A stretch of DNA of 64,000 bases, taken from positions 4,653,501 through 4,717,500 of the forward strand of contig NZ_CP108036.1 of the NCBI RefSeq assembly GCF_036170895.1. Direction: 5' to 3'. How positions within the stretch are numbered: the first letter of the stretch is position 1; every line of letters starts with the position of its first letter. The position numbers and the translations under genes were made by a program. Below, piece by piece: positions 1-7,742 of this stretch. This DNA is from Streptomyces erythrochromogenes. GTDB lineage: Bacteria > Actinomycetota > Actinomycetes > Streptomycetales > Streptomycetaceae. A model generated the notes under the pieces. It was not told the origin of the DNA and ran no database searches. It saw only the letters and a program-made list of their open reading frames with translations.

Positions 1-2155
1 CACCCTCGGCGTGGTGACCGAGGCCGTCGTCCGCCTGGTGGAACTGCCGCCCGAGCCCGCCCTGGCCGTCCTCGGGTACGCCGACGAGAGCGCGGCGGCG
101 GACGCGGCCGCCGGGCTGCTCCCCCACCGGCCGCTGACCGTCGAGGGCATGGCCGAGGACCTCGTGGGCGGGGCCGCGGGCGGGGCGGGCGGGGCGGGCA
201 GGGCCGTGGGGCTGCCCCGCGGGCGGGCCTGGCTGTTCGTGGAAATGCCGGACGAGGGCGGGGCGCGGGCCGTCGCACGAGGCGCCGACGCACTCGACGC
301 CCTGGTCGTCACCGACCCGGCCCGGCAGCGGGCCCTGTGGCGGATCCGCGAGGACGCCGCCGGCACCGCGACCAGGACCGCCGACGGGCGGATGGCCTGG
401 CCGGGCTGGGAGGACTGCGCGGTCCCGCCGGCCCGGCTGGGCGCGTACCTGAGGGAGTTCCGGGCCCTGCTGGCCGCCCACGGCCTGCGCGGCACCCCGT
501 ACGGGCACTTCGGCGAGGGCTGCGTCCACGTACGCATCGACTTCGACCTCGCCTCCGCCGCCGGCGTGGCCCGCTTCCGCAGCTTCTCCGAGGAACTGGC
601 CGACCTCGTCGTCGCCCACGGCGGATCCCTCTCGGGCGAACACGGCGACGGGCAGGCGCGGGCCGAACTCCTGCCGAAGATGTACGGCCCGGACGTGATC
701 CGGCTCTTCGGCGCGTACAAGGACGTGTGGGACCCGGCGGGCGGGATGAACCCCGGGACGCTGGTCCGGCCCGCCCGGCTGGACGAGAACCTCCGCTTCG
801 AGGTGCTCCCGGCCACCCCCTTCGCCCGCGAGGTCGCACGGTGCGTCGGCGTCGCCAAGTGCCGCACCACCGAGCCGGGCGGCCCCGGCGTGATGTGCCC
901 CTCCTACCGGGCCACCGGCGAGGAACAGCACTCCACGCGCGGCCGCGCCCGGCTGCTGCACGAGATGCTCGCGGGGGAGATCGTCACCGGCGGCTGGCGT
1001 TCGCCGGAGGTCGCCGAGGCCCTCGACCTGTGCCTGGGGTGCAAGGGCTGCCGCAGCGACTGCCCGGTCGGCGTCGACATGGCCTCGTACAAGTCGGAGT
1101 TCCTGCACCACCACTGGGCCGGCCGGATCCGGCCGCTCGCCCACTACACGCTGGGCGGACTGCCCGGGTGGCTGCGCCTGATCGCCCGCCTGCGGGCAGC
1201 GGGCGCCGTCAACGCGGCCGCCCGCCACCTGCCCGTCCCGCTGCCCGGCCTGGCCCGGGAACGGGCCCTGCCGGAACTCGCGAAGCGGCCGTTCACGCGC
1301 GGCGCGGGGGTGCCCGGGCCGGTGTCCGGGCCCGGGGTGGGGGCCAGGGCCAGGGCCGGGTCCGGGCCCGGGCCCGGGGCCAGGGCCGGGTCCGGGGCCG
1401 GGTCCGGGGCCGGGTCCGCCGTCACCCTGTGGCCCGACACCTTCACGGAGTACCTCGCCCCCGAGGTCGGCCACGCCGCGCTCCTCGTCCTCCGGGCGGC
1501 CGGCCTGGACGTCACCGTCCCCCGCGCCGGCGGCCGGATCTGCTGCGGCCTGACCTACCTCTCCACCGGCCGCCTCGACCGCGCCCGCAAGGTCCTGCGC
1601 CGCACCCTGGACACCCTCGGCGAGGTCCCCGGCCCCGTCACCGTCCTCGAACCGAGCTGCGCCGCCGCCCTGCGCACCGACCTGCCCGCCCTGCTCCCCG
1701 ACGACCCCCGCGCGGCCCGCCTGGCAGCGGCCGTACGGACCGTCGCGGAGACCCTGGAGGAGTACGCGCCGGCCTGGCGGCCGCCCCGCCTCGACCGTCC
1801 GCTCGTCGGCCAGACCCACTGCCACCAGCACGCCGTCCTCGGCGACGCCGCGGACCGACGGCTGCGCGAGCGCGCCGGACTCGTGGGCGAGCCCGCCGGA
1901 GGCTGCTGCGGCCTCGCCGGGAACTTCGGCTTCGAGCCCGGCCACCACGAGGTGTCGGTGGCCTGCGCGGAGGAACAGCTCCTGCCGTCACTGCGCACGG
2001 CCCCGCCGGGCGCGCTGGTCCAGGCGGACGGGTTCTCCTGCCGGACGCAGATCGCCCAGCTGGGCGGGGTCCGGGCCCGTCACCTCGTGGAACTCCTCGC
2101 CGAGGGGCTGGCGGACCAGGAGGCCTCCCGGGCCGCTCCCGACACACGGTCGTAG
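1..2155 (+). CDS. FAD-binding and (Fe-S)-binding oxidoreductase (D-lactate dehydrogenase/glycolate oxidase-like), 5' end outside window
   Basis: The open frame runs in from the window edge in frame 2 (TLGVVTEAVVRL is the typical end of an FAD_binding_4 domain), so the GTG at 11 is not the true start and roughly the first quarter of the protein is missing. Visible parts, in order: FAD-oxidase C-terminal domain with GGSLSGEHGDG; a ferredoxin-like segment with cysteines around CVGVAKC and MCPSYR and then CLGCKGCRSDCP (CxxCxxCxxxCP, a 4Fe-4S site); two CCG domains (ICCGLTYLSTG, and GQTHCHQH with GGCCGLAGNFG). This is the layout of fused FAD/4Fe-4S 2-hydroxyacid dehydrogenases that pass electrons to the respiratory chain. 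Two low-complexity Gly/Ala inserts occur, one near base 170-205 and a G/A/R/S tract between the FeS and CCG parts. The substrate cannot be told from sequence. Confidence 0.88.
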   Translation, partial: TLGVVTEAVVRLVELPPEPALAVLGYADESAAADAAAGLLPHRPLTVEGMAEDLVGGAAGGAGGAGRAVGLPRGRAWLFVEMPDEGGARAVARGADALDALVVTDPARQRALWRIREDAAGTATRTADGRMAWPGWEDCAVPPARLGAYLREFRALLAAHGLRGTPYGHFGEGCVHVRIDFDLASAAGVARFRSFSEELADLVVAHGGSLSGEHGDGQARAELLPKMYGPDVIRLFGAYKDVWDPAGGMNPGTLVRPARLDENLRFEVLPATPFAREVARCVGVAKCRTTEPGGPGVMCPSYRATGEEQHSTRGRARLLHEMLAGEIVTGGWRSPEVAEALDLCLGCKGCRSDCPVGVDMASYKSEFLHHHWAGRIRPLAHYTLGGLPGWLRLIARLRAAGAVNAAARHLPVPLPGLARERALPELAKRPFTRGAGVPGPVSGPGVGARARAGSGPGPGARAGSGAGSGAGSAVTLWPDTFTEYLAPEVGHAALLVLRAAGLDVTVPRAGGRICCGLTYLSTGRLDRARKVLRRTLDTLGEVPGPVTVLEPSCAAALRTDLPALLPDDPRAARLAAAVRTVAETLEEYAPAWRPPRLDRPLVGQTHCHQHAVLGDAADRRLRERAGLVGEPAGGCCGLAGNFGFEPGHHEVSVACAEEQLLPSLRTAPPGALVQADGFSCRTQIAQLGGVRARHLVELLAEGLADQEASRAAPDTRS
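1320..1418 (+). repeat. In-frame GC-rich tandem repeat encoding a Gly/Ala/Arg/Ser linker
   Basis: Short units of the form GGGGCCGGGTCC and GGGGCCAGGGCC are repeated within the oxidoreductase gene. They encode an (A/G)RAGSG(P/A)G-type linker just before the CCG region. It is probably a slippage-prone spacer without catalytic function. Confidence 0.7.
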
Positions 2156-2212
2156 TGAACATGTAAGGCAAGAGACGCGGCGACACTCCTTACGAAGGCT
2201 TAATCTGGATAG

Positions 2213-3148
2213 ATGCCCGCACCTTCCGCGTCCCCGACGACCACCCCCGCCGCCGCACTCCCGGCCGACCCCTCCGCCGATGGGGCCCGGTCCCGCTTCG
2301 GCCCGGTCGCACTGGTGATCTCGGCAGGCATCTCGGTCCAGTTCGGGGCCGCCCTCGCAGTCATGATCATGCCGAGGGCCGGTGCGGCGGGCGTGGTCAC
2401 CCTGCGCCTCGCGGCCGCCGCGATCGTGCTGCTGCTCCTGTGCCGGCCGAAGGTACGCGGGTACACGCGCTCCGACTGGGGCACCGTCGCCGCGTTCGGC
2501 GTGGCGATGGCCGGCATGAACGGCCTCTTCTACCAGGCCATCGACCGGATCCCGCTCGGCCCCGCGGTCACCCTGGAGGTCCTCGGGCCGCTCGCCCTGT
2601 CCGTCGTCGTCTCCCGCCGCCTGGTGAACTTCCTGTGGGCCGGCCTCGCCCTCGTCGGCGTGGCCCTGCTGTCCGGGCACGGCGGGGGCGGCCTCGGCTT
2701 CGGCTCCCTCGACCCGCTGGGCGCGGCCTTCGCGCTCGGGGCGGGCGCCATGTGGGCGGCGTACATCGTGTTCAGCGCGCGCACCGGCCGCCGCTTCCCG
2801 CAGGCGGACGGCCTGGCCCTCGCGATGGCGGCCGCCGCCGTCCTCTCGCTGCCGCTGGGCGTCTACGAAGCGGGCTCGGACCTGCTGGTCCCGAGCACCC
2901 TCGCGCTGGGCGTGGGCGTGGCCGTACTGTCGTCCGTCCTGCCCTACACGCTGGAGCTGCTCGCGCTGCGGCGGATGCCGGCCCCGACCTTCGCGATCCT
3001 GATGAGCCTGGAGCCGGCCATCGCCGCCACCGCGGGCTTCCTCGTCCTCAACCAGGCCATGTCGGCGCTCGACGCCCTGGCCATCGCCCTCGTCATCGCG
3101 GCCAGCATGGGCGCGGTCCGCTCCCAGATCAGAAAGCACCCCGCCTGA
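2213..3148 (+). CDS. EamA/RhtA-family transporter (DMT superfamily exporter)
   Basis: 311-residue integral membrane protein with about ten hydrophobic segments in two EamA halves. The second half ends with a typical LEPAIAATAGFLVLNQ motif, the family signature region (SLEP). Members such as RhtA/YddG-type permeases export amino acids or small metabolites across the cytoplasmic membrane. The start ATG at 2213 has no strong Shine-Dalgarno, only GAAGG about 15 bases away, so translation may be leaderless or weak. Its stop overlaps the ATG of the following DUF1801 gene (TGATG), indicating translational coupling. Substrate unknown. Confidence 0.88.
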   Translation: MPAPSASPTTTPAAALPADPSADGARSRFGPVALVISAGISVQFGAALAVMIMPRAGAAGVVTLRLAAAAIVLLLLCRPKVRGYTRSDWGTVAAFGVAMAGMNGLFYQAIDRIPLGPAVTLEVLGPLALSVVVSRRLVNFLWAGLALVGVALLSGHGGGGLGFGSLDPLGAAFALGAGAMWAAYIVFSARTGRRFPQADGLALAMAAAAVLSLPLGVYEAGSDLLVPSTLALGVGVAVLSSVLPYTLELLALRRMPAPTFAILMSLEPAIAATAGFLVLNQAMSALDALAIALVIAASMGAVRSQIRKHPA

Positions 3149-3504
3149 TGGATGTCGCCGCCTACCTGGACGCCGCCCCCGAAGCCCGCCGCCCGGCCCT
3201 CGCCCGCCTGCGCGAGCTGTGCGTGACGGAGCTCAAGGGCTTCGAGGAACGCATCGCGTACGGGATGCCGGTGTACGTACGGCCGGGCGAGACCGACGGG
3301 GAGATCGCCTGGGCGAACCAGAAGCAGTACATCTCCTTCTACCTGATGCGCACGGACGTACGGGACGCCTTCGCGGACCGCCTGGCGGCCCACGACATGG
3401 GCAAAGCCTGCCTCCGCTTCCGCAACCCCGCCAAGGTCGACTTCGACCTCCTCCGCGACCTCCTCCGCGCCACGTCCCAGGCGAGCCCGGGCCAGGTGTG
3501 CTGA
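3148..3504 (+). CDS. DUF1801 domain protein
   Basis: 118-residue small protein starting at the ATG that overlaps the EamA stop. The DUF1801 pattern is clear: an N-terminal helix (MDVAAYLDAAPEARRPAL), then GFEERIAYGMPVY, then AWANQKQYISFYLM, then GKACLRFRNPAKVDFDLL. DUF1801 (YdhG-like) proteins adopt a small alpha/beta fold of unknown biochemical role, so no function is assigned. It is the last gene before repeat island 1 and its 3' end faces that island. Confidence 0.85.
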   Translation: MDVAAYLDAAPEARRPALARLRELCVTELKGFEERIAYGMPVYVRPGETDGEIAWANQKQYISFYLMRTDVRDAFADRLAAHDMGKACLRFRNPAKVDFDLLRDLLRATSQASPGQVC

Positions 3505-3527
3505 GGGAGCCTCGGGGCCGGGGCTCC

Positions 3528-4724
3528 GGCGGGGCGGGGGCGGGAGGCGTGGCGGGGTGGTGTGGGGCGGCGGTGTTTCGGCGGGGCGGCATCAGAGACG
3601 TCTTGGGGGTTTCCCGTCAGTCCCATCGTCTCTCCGGTTCGTGCCGGTCCCTCAAGGGCGCTCCTTCGTCGCGTCGCTTCGCGATGGCCTTCGGCCACCC
3701 TTGACCGCCCGTCCCGCCCCGGAAATACGAGGACTGCCGGGAAGCCCCCAAAGGAACGGGCCGGGCGATCGATAGAGAGACGGCGCGTCGGAGGGCGCGG
3801 GCGAGAGCCCGGAGCGCCTCAAATCGCTACGCGCTCCTGCCGGAAGGCGTCTGCCAGCCTCTTGGGCTGGGCATAGGCCGCCTCGGATCGCTACGCGCTC
3901 CTGTCGGAAGGCGTCTGCGAGCCGTCAGGGGCTGGACATAGGCCGCCATCGATCGCTACGCGCTTCTGCCTCGCGCGACTGCAGTCCGTCTGGGGCTGGT
4001 AATAGGCCGCAGAGGCCCGATTCGCTCCTCATGGAGGGCGTCCGAGGGCGGTGGGGGGAGGAAAAGCGTCAGATGACGGCTGAGGCGATGCCAATCCAGG
4101 TGTAGGTGGGTGGAGGCCTCGGAGAGCCATCATCTTGCCCCAATTGCCCCTGTTTGGGCGCGCGGCTGGGACCTCACCTCGGCCTTGATGGGGGTTGGCA
4201 TCGGCTCAGCCGATGGATCGCCCGCCCGCCCCCGAAACCGCCTCGCCCAGCCCCGAACAAGGGGCGGACGCGGTCTCGGAGAAGCGCGTAGCGATCGAGG
4301 GCGGCCTATGTCCGGCCCTTGACGGCTCGCAGACGCCTTCCGACAGGAGCGCGTAGCGATCTGAGGCGGCCTATGTCCAGCCCAAGAGGCCTGCGGACGC
4401 CATCCGACAGGAGCGCGTAGCGATTTGGTGCGCTCCCCCAACCGCCCCGCCCATCACTGATGTGCCCGTCCCTGAAAAGGAAGGCCCGGCCTGTCCCTTT
4501 GGGGGCTTCCCGGCAGTCTTTCGGATTTCCGGGGCGGGACGGGCGGTCAAGGGTGGAGCGCAGCGACATCGCGTAGCGACGCGACGAAGGAGCGCCCTTG
4601 AGGGACCGGCACGAACCGGAGAGACGATGGGACTGACGGGAAACCCCCAAGACGTCCCTGATGCCGCCCGGCCGAAACACCGCCGCCCCACACCACCCCG
4701 CCACGCCTCCCACCCCCGCCCCGC
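3528..4724. repeat. Repeat island 1: about 1.2-kb nested palindrome between convergent genes
   Basis: Left arm from about 3528 and right arm ending near 4724 are inverted repeats of about 245 bp. A 44-bp block in each arm (3604-3647 and 4606-4649) recurs unchanged apart from orientation in all six arms of the three islands. Inside the left arm are units of 64-65 bp carrying ATCGCTACGCGCTCCTG (T of ATCG at 3824, 3888 and 3953), with matching inverted units on the right. The core is bounded by CGGCTGAGGCGATGCCAA (4077-4094) and its near reverse complement (4195-4212). As a whole the island is close to the reverse complement of island 2; over a 75-bp stretch around 3745-3820 I count one mismatch. 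ORFs across it look like composition artefacts. It separates the DUF1801 gene (+) from the hydrolase (-), 3' to 3'. Confidence 0.9.
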
Positions 4725-4868
4725 TGGAACTCCGCCCCCAACCACCCCCCACACCCTTCACTTCCGCCCCGCAGAAACACCGCAACCGGAGCCGCGTCCC
4801 GTGCGTCATCCCTGGAGCGTGCGCCCGCCCGGACGGCCGCGGGGGACCGGCTGGGCGGGCGTACGGCA

Positions 4869-6491
4869 TCAGCCGAGGGGGAGGTCCAGGTACGACGGGG
4901 TGGCCTCCGGGGAGGTGAAGGCCAGCGTCGCGCGGGGCAGGTTGGCGTCGGCGTAGAACGGGTCGCGGGCGTCGATCACCAGCATCAGGCGGTGGCCGCG
5001 CTGCACGTCGTACGCCGTGGCCTGGAGCTCGATGTCCGCGCTGATCAGGCTGTCGGGCGGCGACTCGAGATCGCTGTACGGGGCGTGCGTGACCAGGTGG
5101 GCCGAGCCGTCCGGGGCCGTGTCGAGGAGGTACGCGACGAAGGTGGAGCCCGGGTTCGCCGCGCGGTAGGTCACGCGGAGCCGGGGCGTGCCGCGCAGCC
5201 GGACGGTCTCCGCGGCCGGTTCGGCCGTCCAGACGGCGGCGACGGTGCGGTCGATGTCCTCGGTCAGGTAGATCTTCGGGCGGCCGGCCATCTCCGCGTA
5301 CCCGGACTCGACGACCCTGTCGGCGACGGTCGCCGGGGTGTCCATCCCGCACAGCACGGTCGACGTCCAGCCGGCCTCCGCCTCCGGGCCGAGCTCGCCG
5401 CCGTCGGCGAGGTAGAGGCGTTGGAGCTGTTCGGTGACGGAGGGCCAGGTGGGTCGGGGTTCGAGGGTTTTGCTCCACATGACCTCGCCGATGAACTGCC
5501 CCTCGTCCCCGATGCCGTTGTCGATGTCCTTGAGGTGGTGGTCGAACCAGCGGTGGGCGTCCGTCCAGATCCGGTTCGGCAGGCCGAGGACGCCTGACAT
5601 CTCGGGGCCCGAGTGGTCGCCGATGGACAGGGCGAGGCGTTTGGGTCCGGTCAGTTCGTTGAACATCCGCAGCGTCTGGTTGGCGGGGAAGAGCGTCTCG
5701 TGCCAGGCGTGCGAGAAGAAGACCGGCACCTGGCGGCGGTTGAGTTCCTTGATGTGGGTGAAGGGTGAGCGGACCTCGGCCCAGCGCAGGGTGCCCCGGA
5801 CGTCGCTGCCGGTCAGGACGTTGTCGAAGACGCTCTGCGTCTGCGGGCTCAGCCGGGCCTTCGCGGCGGCTTTGAGCAGGGCTTTCACCGCCGCGACGTG
5901 GCGGGTGGAGTTCTCGTAGAAGGCCTCCCCGAGGTCGCCCCAGGTGCTGAGCGCGACCACGGCGTCGACGCGGGTGTCGTGGGCGGCGACCAGTTGGCTG
6001 ATGCCGGAGCCGTACGAGTCCCCGAGGAAGCCGATCTTCGTCACGGGGCCGGTGCTGCGCTCGATCAGGTGGTCCAGGGCGCGGCTGCCGTCGGCGACGT
6101 CGAGCGGGCCGGCGACGTCGACCTGGCCCTCGGAGCCGGCGAAGCCGCGGGCGGAGTAGGCGATGACGTTGTAGCCGCGGGCCGCGAACAGAGTGGCCTG
6201 GACGGCGTACGCGAGCCAGCCCAGGCTGGTCCAGGGCGAGGGCATGACGATCATCGGGCGCGGCCGGGCCCCGGTGTGCCGCCAGAGCGCCGCGTCGAGG
6301 AGGTCGCCGTCGGCTCCGGTGACCTTGCCGCGGGTGAAGACGGCGAGGGCGCGCGCCTCGGCGACCTCGGCGGCGCGGGCGGGCGGCAGGCCGGTGACGT
6401 CGCCGCTCTCCAGGGCGGAGACGAAGGCGCCGAGGGCGGTCGCGTCGAGTTCGGGATAGAGGGAGAAGGGAGGTTGGGCGGCTGGGTTCAC
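4869..6491 (-). CDS. CocE/NonD-family (X-Pro dipeptidyl-peptidase S15-like) alpha/beta hydrolase
   Basis: 540-residue protein. An alpha/beta-hydrolase core precedes a C-terminal beta-sandwich, the S15/CocE arrangement. Visible active-site elements are AYSARGFAGS near residues 111-120 (oxyanion region), nucleophile elbow GDSYGSG with Ser159, and IGDHSG with the probable catalytic His293. The C-terminal part (residues about 400-540, with LRVTYRAANPGSTFVAYLLD) matches the X-Pro peptidase C-terminal domain. There is no signal peptide, so it is probably cytoplasmic. It could be an acyl esterase or amidase rather than a true dipeptidyl peptidase. The start is GTG at 6491 with GAGGA about 9 bases upstream. 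Its 3' end faces repeat island 1. Confidence 0.82.
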   Translation of the reverse strand: MNPAAQPPFSLYPELDATALGAFVSALESGDVTGLPPARAAEVAEARALAVFTRGKVTGADGDLLDAALWRHTGARPRPMIVMPSPWTSLGWLAYAVQATLFAARGYNVIAYSARGFAGSEGQVDVAGPLDVADGSRALDHLIERSTGPVTKIGFLGDSYGSGISQLVAAHDTRVDAVVALSTWGDLGEAFYENSTRHVAAVKALLKAAAKARLSPQTQSVFDNVLTGSDVRGTLRWAEVRSPFTHIKELNRRQVPVFFSHAWHETLFPANQTLRMFNELTGPKRLALSIGDHSGPEMSGVLGLPNRIWTDAHRWFDHHLKDIDNGIGDEGQFIGEVMWSKTLEPRPTWPSVTEQLQRLYLADGGELGPEAEAGWTSTVLCGMDTPATVADRVVESGYAEMAGRPKIYLTEDIDRTVAAVWTAEPAAETVRLRGTPRLRVTYRAANPGSTFVAYLLDTAPDGSAHLVTHAPYSDLESPPDSLISADIELQATAYDVQRGHRLMLVIDARDPFYADANLPRATLAFTSPEATPSYLDLPLG

Positions 6492-6821
6492 GTCAGTTCA
6501 TCCTCTTCGTCGAGTGACACGAACGTGGGCGCCCGCCCGGGCCCGGAGCGGAGCGTTCAGTATCGACGGGACATCCGGTGACGTATCGCGAGTTTCCGGC
6601 TTACGGCCTGAATCGCCCTCCGTGGCCCCTGGTGCGGTCGGACCGCGAGACCTGCGGCCGGTGCGGATGTGGATCAACTGCCTTTGGATTCGGGCGGTTT
6701 GGTGCGGGTGGCGGGAAGGTGTCACCCCGCTCGGCGACGGTCGAGAAAATCATGCAAGCGTGCTTGATTGTTTTCTTGGGTGCTGCCAGTCTTCCCCTCA
6801 CGCCGAGAAGGGGAGCGCACC
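6492..6821. promoter_or_regulatory. Divergent intergenic region with candidate operator CAAGC-GT-GCTTG
   Basis: The region between the hydrolase (-) and the acyl-CoA operon (+) is less GC-rich than its surroundings. A perfect palindrome CAAGCGTGCTTG lies at 6755-6766, about 55 bases upstream of the operon's first GTG, within TGCAAGCGTGCTTGATTG. Its length and position suit a TetR-family operator. The TetR gene at 15754 closes the same operon and is the obvious candidate regulator (inference). Nothing else recognisable was seen. Confidence 0.5.
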
Positions 6822-7742
6822 GTGCCCGATCCGTCCGCCGTCGACGACGCCGTCGCCGTCTTCACCGATCTGCGCGAAGAGGGGCGTGAACTCGACGCCC
6901 TCGTCGAGGGGTTGCCCGCACCCGACTGGGCGCGGCCCACTCCCGCACCCGGCTGGACCGTCGCCCACCAGATCGCCCACCTGCACTGGACCGACCGGGC
7001 CTCGCTGCTCTCCCTCACCGACGCCACGGGCTTCGGCGTCATGGTCGAGGAAGCGCTGAAAGCACCGGACTCCTTCGTCGACGACGGGGCGCGCGAGGGC
7101 GCGGCGCTGCCGCCCGCCGAACTGCTCGCCCGCTGGCGGGGCACCCGCGACGCGCTCGCGCAGGCCCTGGCCGCGGCCTCACCCGACACCCGATTCCCCT
7201 GGTACGGGCCGCCGATGAAGGCCGCCTCGATGGCCAGCGCCCGCCTGATGGAGACCTGGGCGCACGGCCAGGACGTCGCCGACGCGCTCGGAGTGCGCCG
7301 CACCCCGACCGCGCGGCTGCGGCACGTGGCGCGCATCGGCGTACGGGCCCGCGACTACGCCTACGCCGTACGCGGACTGCCCGCACCCGACGGCGAGTTC
7401 CGGGTGGAGCTGACCGCTCCCGACGGCGTGCAGGTCTGGGCGTACGGGCCGCCGCAGGCCCCGCAGCGGATCACCGGCCCGGCCCTGGACTTCTGCCTGC
7501 TGGTCACCCAGCGCGCCCACCGCGCCGACCTGGAGCTGACCGCGACCGGCCCCGACGCGGACCGGTGGCTGGACATCGCCCAGGCCTTCGCCGGCCCGGC
7601 GGGCGCCGGACGCGAACCGGGCGCCGGACGGGAGCCGGGCGCCGGACGGGAGCCGGGCGCCGGACGGGAGCCGGGCGCGGCCCGGGAGCCGGAGGCCGGA
7701 CCGGACCAGGAGGCCGGTCCGGTCCAGGGGACGGGACGATGA
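6822..7742 (+). CDS. TIGR03084-family metal-binding protein (DinB/MDMPI-like fold) with repetitive C-terminal tail
   Basis: 306 residues from GTG 6822, chosen because AGGGGAG sits just upstream; an in-frame start at 6768 lacks a ribosome-binding site. The N-terminal LREEGRELDALVEGLP and TVAHQIAHLHWTD, then ARLMETWAHGQDVADALG, are the metal-ligand histidine motifs of the mycothiol-dependent maleylpyruvate isomerase/DinB superfamily. TIGR03084 proteins commonly sit in acyl-CoA degradation operons of actinomycetes; their reaction is unknown. The last 45 residues are an 18-bp tandem repeat giving (GAGREP)n, absent from the core fold and probably disordered. The gene overlaps the next by ATGA. Confidence 0.82.
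   Translation: MPDPSAVDDAVAVFTDLREEGRELDALVEGLPAPDWARPTPAPGWTVAHQIAHLHWTDRASLLSLTDATGFGVMVEEALKAPDSFVDDGAREGAALPPAELLARWRGTRDALAQALAAASPDTRFPWYGPPMKAASMASARLMETWAHGQDVADALGVRRTPTARLRHVARIGVRARDYAYAVRGLPAPDGEFRVELTAPDGVQVWAYGPPQAPQRITGPALDFCLLVTQRAHRADLELTATGPDADRWLDIAQAFAGPAGAGREPGAGREPGAGREPGAGREPGAAREPEAGPDQEAGPVQGTGR
7606..7695 (+). repeat. 18-bp tandem repeat encoding GAGREP units
   Basis: Four to five consecutive units of GGCGCCGGACGGGAGCCG, the last degenerate. They extend the C terminus of the TIGR03084 protein in frame. Confidence 0.85.

Noticed and set aside
309..839. Long ORFs opposite and out of frame to the first gene
   Set aside because: Arg/Pro/Gly-rich translations without domain character; third-position GC bias explains open frames on all strands.
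3557..3876. ORFs running through repeat island 1 (and equivalents at 36954-37678 and 59817-60153)
   Set aside because: Their products are Ser/Arg/Pro-rich, change frame between copies and lack ribosome-binding sites; the conservation is at DNA level.
3822..3970. CRISPR-like array of ATCGCTACGCGCTCCTG repeats
   Set aside because: The whole 64-bp unit is repeated, with no variable spacers, and each series is mirrored on the other side of the island; no cas genes.
3528..4724. Streptomyces telomere-like palindromes
   Set aside because: The islands are internal, flanked by ordinary genes, and the repeats are long arms rather than the short, densely packed terminal palindromes.
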